From Salvator merianae (taxonomy: Eukaryota > Chordata > Lepidosauria > Squamata > Teiidae), in the NCBI GenBank assembly GCA_003586115.2, contig QVOM02000053.1:4560700-4624699 (forward strand): 64,000 bases of DNA. The letters are read 5' to 3'. Positions 1 to 10,880 of this stretch are shown piece after piece (position 1 is the first letter of the stretch; each line of letters opens with the position of its first letter). The position numbers and the translations under genes were made by a program. The notes under the pieces are model-generated. The model was not told the origin of the DNA, made no database searches, and saw only the letters and a program-made list of their open reading frames with translations.

Positions 1-755
1 CCTCCAGGTGTTCACAATAGAGTCGTATGAAACTTGCTGGTTCTGCGGTGTTGGTTTCCATGTAATAATGCTGATCATTCAGGCACTTCTGTGGTTTCAC
101 ACCCAGAGTTGCTAGTTTCACTTTGACCTTTGCATGCACACGTATTGGATGGGAATGACAAACTGATTCAGGTTTCACCTGATCTGAATCAATCTAGGTG
201 GGCGTAAGAAGATACCTGACATGCACGTTATAGGCTTTTCTTGCTCTTAGCTCCTCTCCTCCAAGCTAGCAAACATATTTTCATGGCAGATTCACAGTCT
301 AGTACCTGGGGCTGAGGCTGCTGAGTCCCCCAGTGGGAAGAGTAGCCTAGGCTGCCAATTTCCATGCCATTCATGGGGGAAAGTACAAGATTTGAACAGG
401 GTGGGACTGAGGCTACAGCAGCCAACACCGCCACAGCTATGGTTTAACTCTTGTCAAAGGACAGCCATGCCCCTGACCTTGTCTCAAGAGGTAGACAAAA
501 TCAGCATGTTGCAGAATCCGTGCCTTGTAGACCAATTGACCTATGCAAGCCACATGTTGGCTTAATGCTTTTAACATGGCAGTTGGGCAGCCATTCCTCT
601 ATCAGAGGGTTTCTTACTAAGAGGCCAGGATGGCAAGAGAATGTCTTTCTTTCAGATAGCTAATTGTTAAATGGTGTTTCCCTGATATTTTCCTCCATGG
701 GACATTTTGAGAAAATGGGAATGCTGTCAGAACTTGGAAAGGAATGGACGGATAT
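1..755. other. No gene seen
   Basis: Unique-looking sequence of mixed composition. Only short open frames without recognisable domains occur on either strand, and I see no repeat family that recurs elsewhere in the window. Confidence 0.5.
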
Positions 756-842
756 GAACATAAGAGATTCCCTGCTGGATCAGACCGATAGCCTATCTAG
801 CCCAGCAGTCTGTCCAAATGCTTATGGAAACCATAAATGAGG
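756..842 (-). mobile_element. CR1-like LINE 3' end, short fragment
   Basis: Read on the minus strand this ends in a 'CTTATGTTC'-type tail. The body matches the sequence at 59157-59200: the phrase 'CCCTGCTGGATCAG' followed by 'CTAGCCCAGCAG' on the plus strand is shared. In CR1-like LINEs the 3' UTR ends in short octamer-like repeats rather than poly(A), as seen here. It is a 5'-truncated fragment with no coding part. Clade assignment rests on resemblance to the 59 kb element, whose open frame looks like a LINE C-terminus. Confidence 0.65.
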
Positions 843-1209
843 GGAGAAAAATGGCACGTTTATGAGCCACAAGTGGCAACCTATACCAAGGAAGCAAATA
901 AGAAAGGCTCTTAAAGAAAGCAAGAAAACTGGGACAATGAGAAGAATGGGATTTCAGAGCTAGAACAGTGCCTGAAGGACCACTAAACAGATTGAGAGAA
1001 ATAACTTGAAAGTACTAGGAAACTTTGCAGCCTCACTATGTATGGGTGCAGAGCGAGCGAGAGAAGAAAGCTGAATGCATCTCGGGGTGCAAGAGGAAAG
1101 GGATGGAGAAGTCTAACTGGATCAAAAAGCAAATGGGAAAGAGCAAAATAGGTAGTGGTCTGGCTGCTTCATTATCAGGCAGATGCACATGTTTCCTATC
1201 TCTGTTTAT
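843..1209. other. No gene seen
   Basis: Purine-rich unique sequence between a LINE fragment and a family B element. No exon-like frame, promoter or structured RNA was recognised. Confidence 0.45.
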
Positions 1210-1630
1210 GGACCTTTTCGCACTTTCCATCTTGGAATGTTCGCACTTGATGATCCCAAGATGGAAAAGATCTTGCAGTGTGGCAGCCAATCACACTACG
1301 AATGCTGGCAGCCTGCACCATGACAGCAGCCAGGGAAACATCTGACCATTGCCATGGTGACTAGGGATGCTGCACAACTGTGTAGTCAAAGCCACACTGC
1401 GCAGCACAGCACAATGAAACATTTGCACCTGGAAGAAGGTGTGGATGTTGCGTATCAGGAGCAGTCCAGCTGCTCCTGGTACAACTGTGGAGCACGATTT
1501 TGTGCTCCACAGCTAGTAGCGACTGGCAGAGTCTGTAGCCCACTCCTGATTGTGAGGGCCTCTGCAAAGTGTGGACACACTTCCCTAGTGAGATTCTGCA
1601 CACTCACTGGTGAAAAGTACGAATAGGCTG
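1210..1630 (+). mobile_element. Family B MITE, copy 1 (Harbinger-like)
   Basis: The left end reads GGACCTTTTCGCACTTTCC and the right end AGTACGAATAGGCTG, degenerate inverted versions of the family TIR (GGGCCTGTTTGCACTT). The 3-bp flanks are TAT and AAT, so any target duplication has decayed. A perfect 12-bp subterminal hairpin (1224-1235 with 1256-1267) lies just inside the left TIR. A second hairpin of 8-bp arms (1457-1464 with 1470-1477) lies in the middle. There is no transposase. The opposed open frames of about 80-106 codons here are artefacts of the palindromic G+C-rich interior. Confidence 0.75.
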
Positions 1631-2739
1631 AATGTTTGGTTTGTGTATTTCAGAATGAAAAACACTAAATAGGCTATTTCTGAGGGGGCTTCTAATACAA
1701 TAAATTTCAGAACACAATATATGAAGCAACAATAAGTTACATAGACTAAGTTAAAAAACACAGTCCAACACTCTTGTTTCTACATAACTAGGGCTACAAA
1801 GACATCTGTACCTTAATCCCTACTTTTACATTTAAAACCTTCACAAGTGGTGTATCCTGTGTGAACCCAATGTACAATCACAGCGTGATGCCGAGTTGCT
1901 AAAAGACCAAACAGCACAAGCAACAAGTAAAAGTACACGGAGATTTATAAAACCACATCCCGATTAATATGTTCATTCAAACCATGTGGATCCATGCTAT
2001 AGAGTCTAAAACTCCACTGTGCTTCTTTCCTCAAATCTTTTCCATTTATTTTGGATAAGGTTCTGTGTTTTAAAGTTTTTTATTTATCTATTTTATTTTG
2101 GAGTTTTTCTATACAGATTTTAGGTATATTATGTTACAATTCTGATATGCATCAGAGACCACTTGAGCCTGGAAGAAGCCCCCAAGTCACCTTGTTGAAA
2201 GCACTTGAAGCTTTCCATATGCAGCAATTTTGGAAGGGGGAGAAAGAAGAAAGCATAAATTATGTTCTTTCCTCTTTTCCCCCTCTCCTCACTCTTTTCC
2301 CTGAAACTCAGCTAAAACAGAAGACTCCGGGAAGTCAGTGCTAGTTTTGTTACGTTCGTGCCCAAACCCTAGCAAGGAAAAATGGGAAAAGCTCCACCTA
2401 GAGTTGGAAATGTCACATGAATTGCTCCAAAGAGCCCTAATCTCACCCAGTTCCTGTCTGCCAATTTTTTTCCAAGAAAGGAGGGGGTGGGAATGAATTG
2501 CATTTGCTCCTCCAATCAGAAGCAGCTTTTAGTGCTTCTCCCCCTGAAGAGGCGCCCTGAGAGCTCCAGTTTGTGGACACCTTTGGAATGGAGGCATGCC
2601 TCCATTTCTTGGGCACGCCTCCCCTGTGACCTCAGGATTCCTAAGGTTCGTAAGCCTGCCTGAAAAACTTAAACATAAACTTCCATTTTTAGCTCAAAAG
2701 TGTACTGGCGCTAAGCAAGCGAATCAGTGCTAAATCCCA
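1631..2739. other. No gene seen
   Basis: A/T-rich unique sequence to about 2150, then mixed composition. No splice-supported coding frame and no recognised repeat. Confidence 0.45.
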
Positions 2740-2850
2740 TCCACAGGAAATACCCCTGATCCAGCACTACCAGCAGGATTCTTGCATAGGTTAAAAGTTC
2801 TAGCTTAGTGCTCTTAACCATTGCACCATCAGAAGGGACACCTCCCAATA
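2740..2850 (-). mobile_element. Degenerate tRNA-derived SINE
   Basis: On the minus strand 'TGGTGCAATGGTTAAGAGC' resembles a tRNA A-box region and 'GCAAGAATCCTGCTGG' resembles a decayed B box (GGTTCGAATCC). The spacing is that of a tRNA with a long variable arm, as in tRNA-Ser or tRNA-Leu derived heads. It cannot fold as an intact tRNA, so this is SINE debris and not a tRNA gene. No clear poly(A) or target duplication was found. Confidence 0.5.
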
Positions 2851-3376
2851 ATTTCAGTTTGGTGTATGCAAGAGAACTTCTCAGCAACGTGTGGTTTTTG
2901 AAAGGAACTGTTTTTAGCACCACATCTTCCAAGTTCTAAGTAATCCTGTATGAACTAAAAGCAACAGAAAGAACGATTGACAGAGATAATTAATTATAGT
3001 ATTTGCCTCATAACCATCAAATTTTTAGTCTAGCCTAACTTATTGAGAAATAAGATGGAGGATAAGTTTATTAAAAAACCGGAAACCCTGTATTGACTTT
3101 CTACAAGAATTAGAGAATGAGCTTGTCGGGAGAAAAAGGGAACTGAGAAACCAGGAGAGGCAAGAAACAAGAAATCTAGAAGAAACTTTTGAAGAAGGGG
3201 GCAAGTCAGCAAGTAATGAACAAAGATTAAAGAACAAAGATTAATGAACAAAGATTCCAAAAGGACTTAGTGGTATGGAAAAATCTGTAATAGAAAATTC
3301 ACAATTATGTGTACAGTCACGTGCCCTGATCTTTTACAAGTTATGACTTTCAAAGCACCCACCAGGCATTTTCATA
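2851..3376. other. No gene seen
   Basis: Purine-rich unique sequence. A short direct repeat ('GAACAAAGATTAA' and variants near 3218-3255) is the only internal structure seen. Confidence 0.4.
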
Positions 3377-4047
3377 GACCCTTTCTGCACTGGGCCTTAT
3401 TCTGGATTATATCCAGGAATAATGGCCTGCTGTCTACAAGCTAGTATAGACTATGGGTACAATCAGACATGCACAAAGGACACCCCCAGGGAGAACTGGA
3501 GTTGAGAACACCAGACATTTTAGCCCTGCATGTGCCTCACCACATGCTGAAGCCTAGTAAATGTCAGCCTTTCATCATACAAGGAATAATAAGACCAAAG
3601 ATGACTCTTTTTTTTCAGTTACATTTTTTTCAGCCACATTGGGTGGGGAGCTTCATAAGCACAGATGAGGGAAATTAGCCAATCACAGAATGGGAACAAA
3701 TGATGCCAGTGAGAACCAATCAGGGCTATAGAAACCCAGGCTGGTGGTGGCCAATGAGTGGTGAGTACTTTTTGTTAGGGATGCATTGCCAGACTTCAAG
3801 GTGAAGGAATAGCAACATCTGGAAATATGAGGTAGGATTATTCTTTTTACTGTTTGAATGCCTGTTTTGTTTTTTTGGATGGCTACAGAAGGAGCACATT
3901 TTCTAAACAGGATGACTGAAAAAAGCCCTGTCTGATCACACCTTTTGTCAGGCCCTGTTTGGAGCCTACCGTAGTCTGCACCAGCGTGCGGAGGGCAGGC
4001 CTCTATTCTGGGATATAGTCTGAATAAGGCCCAGTACAGAAAGGGCC
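3377..4047. mobile_element. Family A palindromic MITE, copy 1, interrupted
   Basis: Left end GACCCTTTCTGCACTGGGCC and right end GGCCCAGTACAGAAAGGGCC form long inverted repeats. The element is flanked by ATA on both sides (3374-3376 and 4048-4050), a 3-bp target duplication. Without the insert the element is about 183 bp and palindromic, like the copies at 24614 and 40203. A family F element of about 488 bp interrupts its centre at 3455-3942. No coding capacity. A 3-bp duplication with a GGGC-type TIR suggests the PIF/Harbinger superfamily, but no transposase is present to prove it. Confidence 0.8.
3455..3942 (+). mobile_element. Family F MITE nested inside family A
   Basis: Ends are GGGTACAATCAGACATG and GTCTGATCACACC, inverted repeats of one another with mismatches. 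The interior shares 'ACCAATCAGGGC' and neighbouring text, in opposite orientation, with the copy at 9425-9881. The first bases inside each end also match that copy ('GGACACCCCCAGG'). The 3-bp flanks are TAT and TTT, so the duplication is imperfect. Family A sequence resumes on both sides, so this element arrived second. Confidence 0.7.
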
Positions 4048-7000
4048 ATAAAGTCTAAAGTATTTCAGAAATGCCTGGTGGACACTGTATGCTAGTGCCA
4101 CTCAGTATGCAAACAAAACAGGACTATTCTTAATCCCCCCCCCCCATCAGAATACCCTGACACATTATTATTTGCATGCACAAAGCTTTTTTTTGAAAAC
4201 CAAGCTCTACATGTTGCCCCACATTTTCCTTCCACCGGGAGTTTCTTGCGGTGTTCTACTGTCTACGCATCAGCAGACGCTTACCTTCCCCTATCGATCG
4301 CCCCTCTCCCTTCAAAGCGGATCTTTTGACTTTGCTCCTGCAAAAAGGAAACCTTGTCAGACTGATTATGAGGCAACTCGCTAACTGCTCCCCCATTTGG
4401 CTATAATGTTGTACAGATTCTAATGTCATAAGTGCCGGATCATGTACGAATACAGAAAGCATCATCAAAGCAGCTGCTATTCTCTAGGCGTTTGTGCTTT
4501 AGTGAACAGGTGGACCAGTTTGCTTTACAAAATAAATAAACAAATAAAAGAAAGTGGACTTCAGATGTCTGAACGTGCCTCTGTCCGTGGAAGCCTTTAG
4601 ACTGTGCTGAAGAATGCCTATAAACATTTTAAAGTTTTATTACAGCATTTGAAATCAACAAAGCAATTAGTGAGGTTTTAAGCTGTATACTGGTCAATCA
4701 AATCTTCAGTCAATAACACTCTGCAAATGTCAATAGAGTTTCTGGCTTTATAGCCCATGTCTGCATGCTTATATTTACAGTTGCATTGTGAGAACTTGTA
4801 TTTTTACAGGAATGCCTGCGAGCTCTCAATGCGATCGATATCATCACACTGAATTCCAGAATGAGAAATGAGGCATAATGACCTAATCCACAACTGAAAC
4901 CCTGGGCCTGGCCCACAGTTGGCACACGCAAATCATTTCAGCCCTGAACAAATTCACTGCCCGTTCGCGACGACTGAGACAACATGATCCGTTTTTGTAG
5001 GATAGAGTTTCTGGCGTTATTAGGACTGATTCTAAGTCACTGCCTGAACCAATCCGTAATGGTGGGAGCAGAGATGTGGAGAAAATAACTCAGATTCCGA
5101 GATGCCAACAAGAATGCGCTAGGCAGGAAGCAGCTGCTTAGATCTGCTGCTGCTGAAATTTACTCATCATTTTCTCAAACAGTCCTTGGGACAGCTTGTT
5201 GGGTGTGATGTCTCTAAGGGGGAAAACAAAACAAAACCAGTTTCCTGCCTATGCAAGTAGCCCTGCTGGGACCCCCCTCCTGAGGAGCAGGCAGGAACTG
5301 TGCCCAGATTCCACTGCAGAGGAACAATGAACAAATCAATCTTTTGATTTGAGATTTATATTTCCCCCTCCGAATACAGATAACACAAGTTGCTTTAGGC
5401 TTGTACAGTCCTTGCTCTTGGCTGGATAGTGTTCAAGAATGTTCAAGGCCTTCTTAAGCATTTTTCCTTCTAGCTTCTTGGTTCTGGTAATTTTCTTGTG
5501 ACACCTCCCTTGAGAATCCTTGAATTAGAAACATGCAAACTAAAATAATGGAAAACAAGTGCAAAAAGAAAAAGAACAGAAAAGAAAGGAGTGTGCAGGC
5601 TAATAAAGGTAGAGGAGTTATTCCTCAGCAAAAACAAAACTAAATAAAATGGCTATTTTTTGAAATGTGATTTTTCTTTTCCATATTGAAAATTATAAAA
5701 CACTTTGAATCCTATCCATTTAAGGCATGATCGCATAGCATGAGCTTCTTTCCATCAAAGTCTTTTCAGCATTCTGACATGTTTTGTCAGAATGATGTTA
5801 GAAGTGTCAACACATTAACTACCATTGCAGTATTTATTTACTTTAGAATTAACTTTCCTTTCTGTCTTTTATTTAACTGTGTTATAAATCACTGTAGGCT
5901 AAAATATATGTGTCACCTTACAATGGGGGCAAATACAGGGCACCATTCAGGATATCTATGCTCCATTCAGTGTGAACAGAGCATTCCAGGGGGACCATTT
6001 TGAGGTCATTCCAAAGGAAGATTTCCTGGCACCATCCAGCCTTCAAGTGAAGCCAATGAACAAGCAAGGCCAGGGAGGGGTTTCCTCCTTCTCTTAATTA
6101 TTCCAGCTGCTAGTGGATAAAAACACAGTAGTTAATCTAGGTTAGTAGCCTTGATTTGCACATTCTGAATACTGCAGCTTATAAAGCTTGTTCTTCTCTA
6201 AGCCATACTCCAAATTCTGGCAGTGTAAGAGCCGTACAGTTGTGTACTTCAATAATTTAGGTATCCAGCAGAATGTTACTGTTTCCTTGCTTTAACATTC
6301 TGCCTCGGTAAGGAGATGCCGTTCCACAAATACCTTTGTACCAGGGAACCAGGAGCAAAAGAATTTCTGAACCAAAGTGTACATCGCAACTGGTATAAGA
6401 AGCCCAGAGAGAGAGACTTTGATAAGGACTTCATATGGAACCCGCACGAAATAACGGATCCATCCTTGTTGCTTAAAAGGCAGCTAGCTTTTTTTGAACT
6501 CTCATATAAATTAAGATTTCAAAGGGCCAATCAGTCTCTAGTCTGTATCTCTATTGGCTGTTATTATCTAGTACATGAACTTTGGGAACATTAGAGGAAG
6601 GTGCTAGAGAAGAATCTCAATGGGGCTGCAGCGAAATCACAGCAACCTTCAACAGTCACTCATTGCTCCAGGCAGTTTTGGAGGCAGAAGAGAAAGAAGA
6701 GGAAACAAAGTTTTGACCCTTTCCATCTGTCCCTCCCAACCTCCCTCCCTTTCTGCGTTATTTTCAGCTGCAAGTAGCCTAGAAATAGCTCTGAGGGAAT
6801 TGTCCGTGGCCAGATATGCATGGCGTGCTCTATCCCACCCCATGCAGTCCTGATCTTGGACTGGACTGAACTATCTGACCCAGGATCAGATAGGTCAGGG
6901 CCTTCCTGTGGGCCACACCAAGGGGTTTCCACTTTAAAGATGCCCCTACTTGATTCGACCTGGGAGGCTAAGCATGAAAGTTCCTTGTCTCTGAATTTGT

Positions 7001-8200
7001 TGGCCAGATAAATTTGCTGTGATTTCAAAAATAGGGCCAGGTAGAGAGCCGTCTCAGGTGAGTCCACACGGGATGGTGGGTAGGGAGGACAGCAGAAAGC
7101 TCCATTAGAGCAGCTTTGCACATGTAGTGCAAAAAGTAACTCTGGCAGCACTGTATGTCCCTCTGTGACGGCTTGGCAGCTCAGTGGTTGCAGAATCATA
7201 CAGTCCCCCTGTGCTTTAGGCTCCTCCATGCTGCCATGAATTTGCCGTGCAGATCTTGCCTCAGGCTACTTTAAACAGGGTTCAAAAGAGCCAGTTATTG
7301 GCTCTGTTGACGCAGGTTGTGACTGCCTGCCTGCCTGCCGATGGGAAGAACACAGTCCACATCTACTAAGTGTTGGCGGTCTCTTTGCATTCTGAATTTG
7401 GATTGGTCTTCAGCCTTAATTAATGAAAAGGGTGTCTATTTGGTATGCTGAAGGTAACAAAAGTATCTGTTGACTCAGAAGTCCTATTAGGTGTAATAGG
7501 GCCTTATTCACAACTGAGTATGTACAGAAGCCTAATGCAAGTTTAAAAGACAGGGAGGGGGGAAAAAAAGAAGAAAGAGAACATAAAATCTCACCCCCTC
7601 TTTTCCCCCCTTAGGGGAAAAAAGGAAGCTCAACATAAATCTTCTTCCCTGCTCCCCACGGAAAACAGAACAAGGTTTTAAGGTGAAAGCTCTCTAGGCA
7701 AAACAAACCAGAGCTATTTTCCAGCACAGGCTCTCTCTTGAATATTTTATTTCAAGCTCATTTTGGAGGCAAGCATAATTCTTTGCACCATACCAACTCA
7801 AGAGGTCCAGCCCCTCTCCTGCCAACCAAGCATGAGAGAACAGCACTTATGCAGAAATTTACACCGCAAAATAAGCTTTCCCAGTGCATTTGCCATTCTC
7901 CGGCAGCATCTGGGAAGTTTCCTACCAATAGAAGGAAACAAAGGGAGGAGACGAGATGATTCACTGAGGTCTATTTGACTGGCACAACAGATACAGCTCC
8001 AATGTCTCTTGATCTTGCTGCTTGCTATAATCCCTCCCCCCCCCCCCAGAATGGGGAGAATAGGATAAGAGGAGAATGACTCCACCTTTCACCCATACTT
8101 AATAATAATAAATAATATAATATGTGTATATTTATTTCATTTCCTCGTCATACCAGAACCTGCATATAAAGAGTCAAAGTTTTATAATTTTGTAAAAAAA
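4048..8200. other. About 4 kb mostly unique, no gene seen
   Basis: Contains a poly-C run (4135-4145), a short CTGC tract (7324-7338) and a second C-run (about 8033-8047), but no recurring repeat family. Open frames of up to 189 codons (6660-7229, minus) have no recognisable domain, and I see no flanking exon structure. I could not identify a promoter or conserved RNA. Confidence 0.4.
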
Positions 8201-8221
8201 GAAAGAAAGAAAGAAAGAAAG
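8201..8221. repeat. (GAAA)n microsatellite
   Basis: About five tandem GAAA units preceded by an A-run. Two 16-bp copies of AAAGAGGTTAATGCCT (8226-8241 and 8249-8264) follow at once, offset by 23 bp, which suggests replication slippage. Confidence 0.9.
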
Positions 8222-8606
8222 ATATAAAGAGGTTAATGCCTCCTCAGCAAAGAGGTTAATGCCTTTCCACCTTCCCCCCCTCCACTCCCCCCTCCAAATT
8301 CCCTCGTTTTCGCTTGGCTTAAATTCCTAACACTGCCTGATGAAATGTAGTGTAGAGCTTTTAATTGTGCCCAGAGGCAGTAAAACTTCGCAGAGGGTTC
8401 GGAGCAACTGGCAGAGGGTTTAAGAAACAGCTGTGTTCCGGGAACATATGCGGCACAGTGGAGTTCCCTTGTCAGCACCTGCACCCGCCTAATGCAGAGT
8501 CCCATACATGGGGCACATCTGGGATTAATCAGTGCTCTTAAAGGAATTAATGCTCCTTAAGTTATTTTTTATTTTTATGATACCTGGAGGAACATGATGC
8601 TATATT

Positions 8607-8628
8607 AAAAAAAAAAAAAAAAAAAAAA
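8607..8628. repeat. Poly(A) run, 22 bp
   Basis: Uninterrupted A22. It could be a retroelement tail, but the sequence upstream (8500-8606) is not recognisable as a LINE or SINE. Confidence 0.9.
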
Positions 8629-9278
8629 TCCGCAGCGGATAAAAAGTGTGTTGTTTGAACCGGAGTTACTGAAGGGAATAGAAGGCTCTGTTTCTTTTGC
8701 CAAGAACAAATTGTTTTAATATCCACAACATTCAATATTATTTATTATTAAAGTCTGATAGAATTTTAGCGAGTAACCGATTCTCTCCTTCTTCAACCTA
8801 CTTTTCCCAACTGTGTATTACACCTCACAGCTTCAGTAGTTTTGTTGTTGCTGTTGGAAAGGGATCCTGCTTCGATTATGTTTTTGTTTTTGTTTTTTTT
8901 GTTTTGTTTTTCTCCTTCAAAACCCTCACACCAACCCCCAGGAATTTGGGGGAAGCTTCAAGATAGACCTGCATCTCCTCCCGCCTATACACATTAATAC
9001 ATGTCATGTTGGGTCAGGAAAGGTCTTTCCTTCCATCTCTCTTTTCAGCAGACTGCTCTATTCATGGAGGTGTTATGGCACATTAACTATTTAGGCTAGA
9101 TTTTCATGCTAATCCTACAGGAGGGGAGAAGCCAAATTGCATTTGCATGCTCTCTCACTCTCATACTTTTTGCATAACTTAGGCCAAATAAAATTGAGGT
9201 GTTGAGAGTTGCCGTTCCATTTTTGGTGGCACAAGACTTCCTTAAAGAGTGCAAAACCCATCTGAGATGCCCAGTGTA

Positions 9279-9296
9279 TGTGTGTGTGTGTGTGTG
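9279..9296. repeat. (TG)n microsatellite
   Basis: About nine uninterrupted TG dinucleotides. Confidence 0.9.
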
Positions 9297-9424
9297 AGGG
9301 TGAAATTGTGCTGCCCTGAGAAGTATTCCAGCCTCTGCTTCATCAGGCACCTGTGCATGCAGAAATGGAGACCAAGAAATGGCTGCAGACTCAGCAGGTT
9401 GGGCTGCTCTGCTATGGAGACCTG

Positions 9425-9881
9425 GGGTGTGATCAGACAGGCCCTTTGGGAGGCACCCATTTATAAAAGATCACCTATTTAGAGAAATTTCCTGTATCTG
9501 TGGATGCAGGAAAAAACCTGTGTCACATAGTTTTTAAAATATGCACCTAAAAAGCCTTCTACCTTGCTTCTGTTGCTCATCATCGCCTCCTGAGTTTGCA
9601 TTGTACTGGTTGCTGCCAGCCCATTTTTCCAGGGCCCTGATTGGTTGGCCAGCTGTTTCCAGCCAATGAGCCTCTGTGTTGGATACAGAAGTCTCTATAG
9701 CCTCCCACCCCACCCACCCCAAACTACAAGTCACCTCAAGAGATGGGAAATCCTATTTGTGAAAGGGGTGAATGAAAGGAGACTTCAGGATGAGATAAAA
9801 CATTGTTTTATATTTTATGTTTGTCCGTAGGTTCTCACAATCATCCTGGGGGTGTCCAAAAAGACACATCTGAACACACCC
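9425..9881 (-). mobile_element. Family F MITE, copy 2
   Basis: Ends are GGGTGTGATCAGACAG and CATCTGAACACACCC, inverted repeats of each other. The body is collinear with the minus strand of the copy at 3455-3942, including the 'GGGGGTGTCC' subterminal block and a central 'CTGATTGGTTGG' block. Length is about 457 bp. Flanking triplets are CTG and ATG, two of three matching. No transposase frame. Confidence 0.7.
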
Positions 9882-10732
9882 ATGGCCTTAGTAGCCCTGA
9901 TGTCCTAAAATGATATTTGTGGCACATACTCTGCTTGTGATCTACCAGGACCCCCAAGTTACCCAATTCTGTACCTGTTTCATTCATTTTTCCTACCCAG
10001 ACATAGAGTTTTACATTTCTTCCTGCTAAATTCTATCCTGTTAGGCCCTTTCCACAGTGGGCAATAGACCTGACCATGGTCCAGTCGAGACTTCTGCCAT
10101 CCCCATGCTATTGCAGACCAGAAGAAAAAGAACACAGAGTTTATTATGGCCTGTCCATATCAGGATAGGGTGCCAAAATCACACCATATCCCGGTCCAGC
10201 AGTAGACCTTTTAAAAGCAGTCCACAAATGGACTACTCATGGTATAGCAGGCCACAAAGCCTATGAGGACAACATGCTTGATTGTCCGGCATACTGCACT
10301 GGTCCCTTTTTGGCAATGCACAAGAAAGCAGTGCTGAAAATGGACACACCTCTGAAAAGGCCCAGTCAGGCACTTTGAGGACTGGGAAATTTCATTCATG
10401 GTCTTCAAAAGCTGGGCCAAGCCTTCAAAGCCAGCAGTTGGAGCTTATCCAGGACAAGCTGTTTGGAATGTGGACAGTCTGGAAGCAAGTCAGTGGTGAC
10501 CTGTCCCACCTTGGAATGGGCTGTCTATTCTGTGCTGAGGTGTCCTGCTTTAATGTAGGATAGCCTTTGTAAGTGCGGAAATAGCCTTTCTTTCAGCCCA
10601 CTCTTTAAGCCTGTCTAGATTGTTTAAATCTTCTTTTTCTCTTCCAAAGAATTAGGACAGAGCCCTGTGGCACTCGACTTGGGACACCCTTCCAGACAGA
10701 TATGAAGCAATTTATGACTACCCTTTGCATTA
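9882..10732. other. No gene seen; one possible decayed MITE
   Basis: 10044-10366 begins GGCCCTTTCCACAG and closes with CTGAAAAGGCC, which would suit a diverged relative of family A, but the flanks do not match and the interior is not clearly palindromic. The rest is unique sequence. Confidence 0.3.
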
Positions 10733-10880
10733 CACATGTGCACAAACTTTTTTTGGTTCAGTTTGATTTGAACCAAACCACATAAGCTGCAAACATGTTC
10801 AAATCTAACTTCAAATGGTCCAAAACCAGTTGAAGTTTGGTTCAAAAGTTCAATGAACTGTTCATTCCAGGGAACAGTTC
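10733..10880 (+). mobile_element. Family G repeat fragment
   Basis: Begins 'ACACATGTGCACAAAC' and continues with alternating GGTTCAGTTTG and GAACCAAAC blocks, as in the copies at 21262, 38371 and 59894. The internal sequence is self-complementary in short blocks. The right end is unclear. Resemblance to the family end 'GTTCATGCACATCTCTA' suggests an old palindromic DNA transposon, possibly hAT. Confidence 0.55.

Larger units (their letters stand above)
8265..9424. other. No gene seen; simple repeats
   Basis: Contains an A-run and a TG repeat listed separately and a T-rich tract near 8881-8915. No coding frame is supported. Confidence 0.4.

Noticed and set aside
6660..7229. 189-codon minus frame
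   Set aside because: No recognisable domain or flanking exon signals; composition like the surrounding non-coding DNA.
10044..10366. Possible family A relative
   Set aside because: Terminal similarity is limited to about 11 bp, the flanks differ and the interior is not palindromic, so it is noted only within the gap entry.
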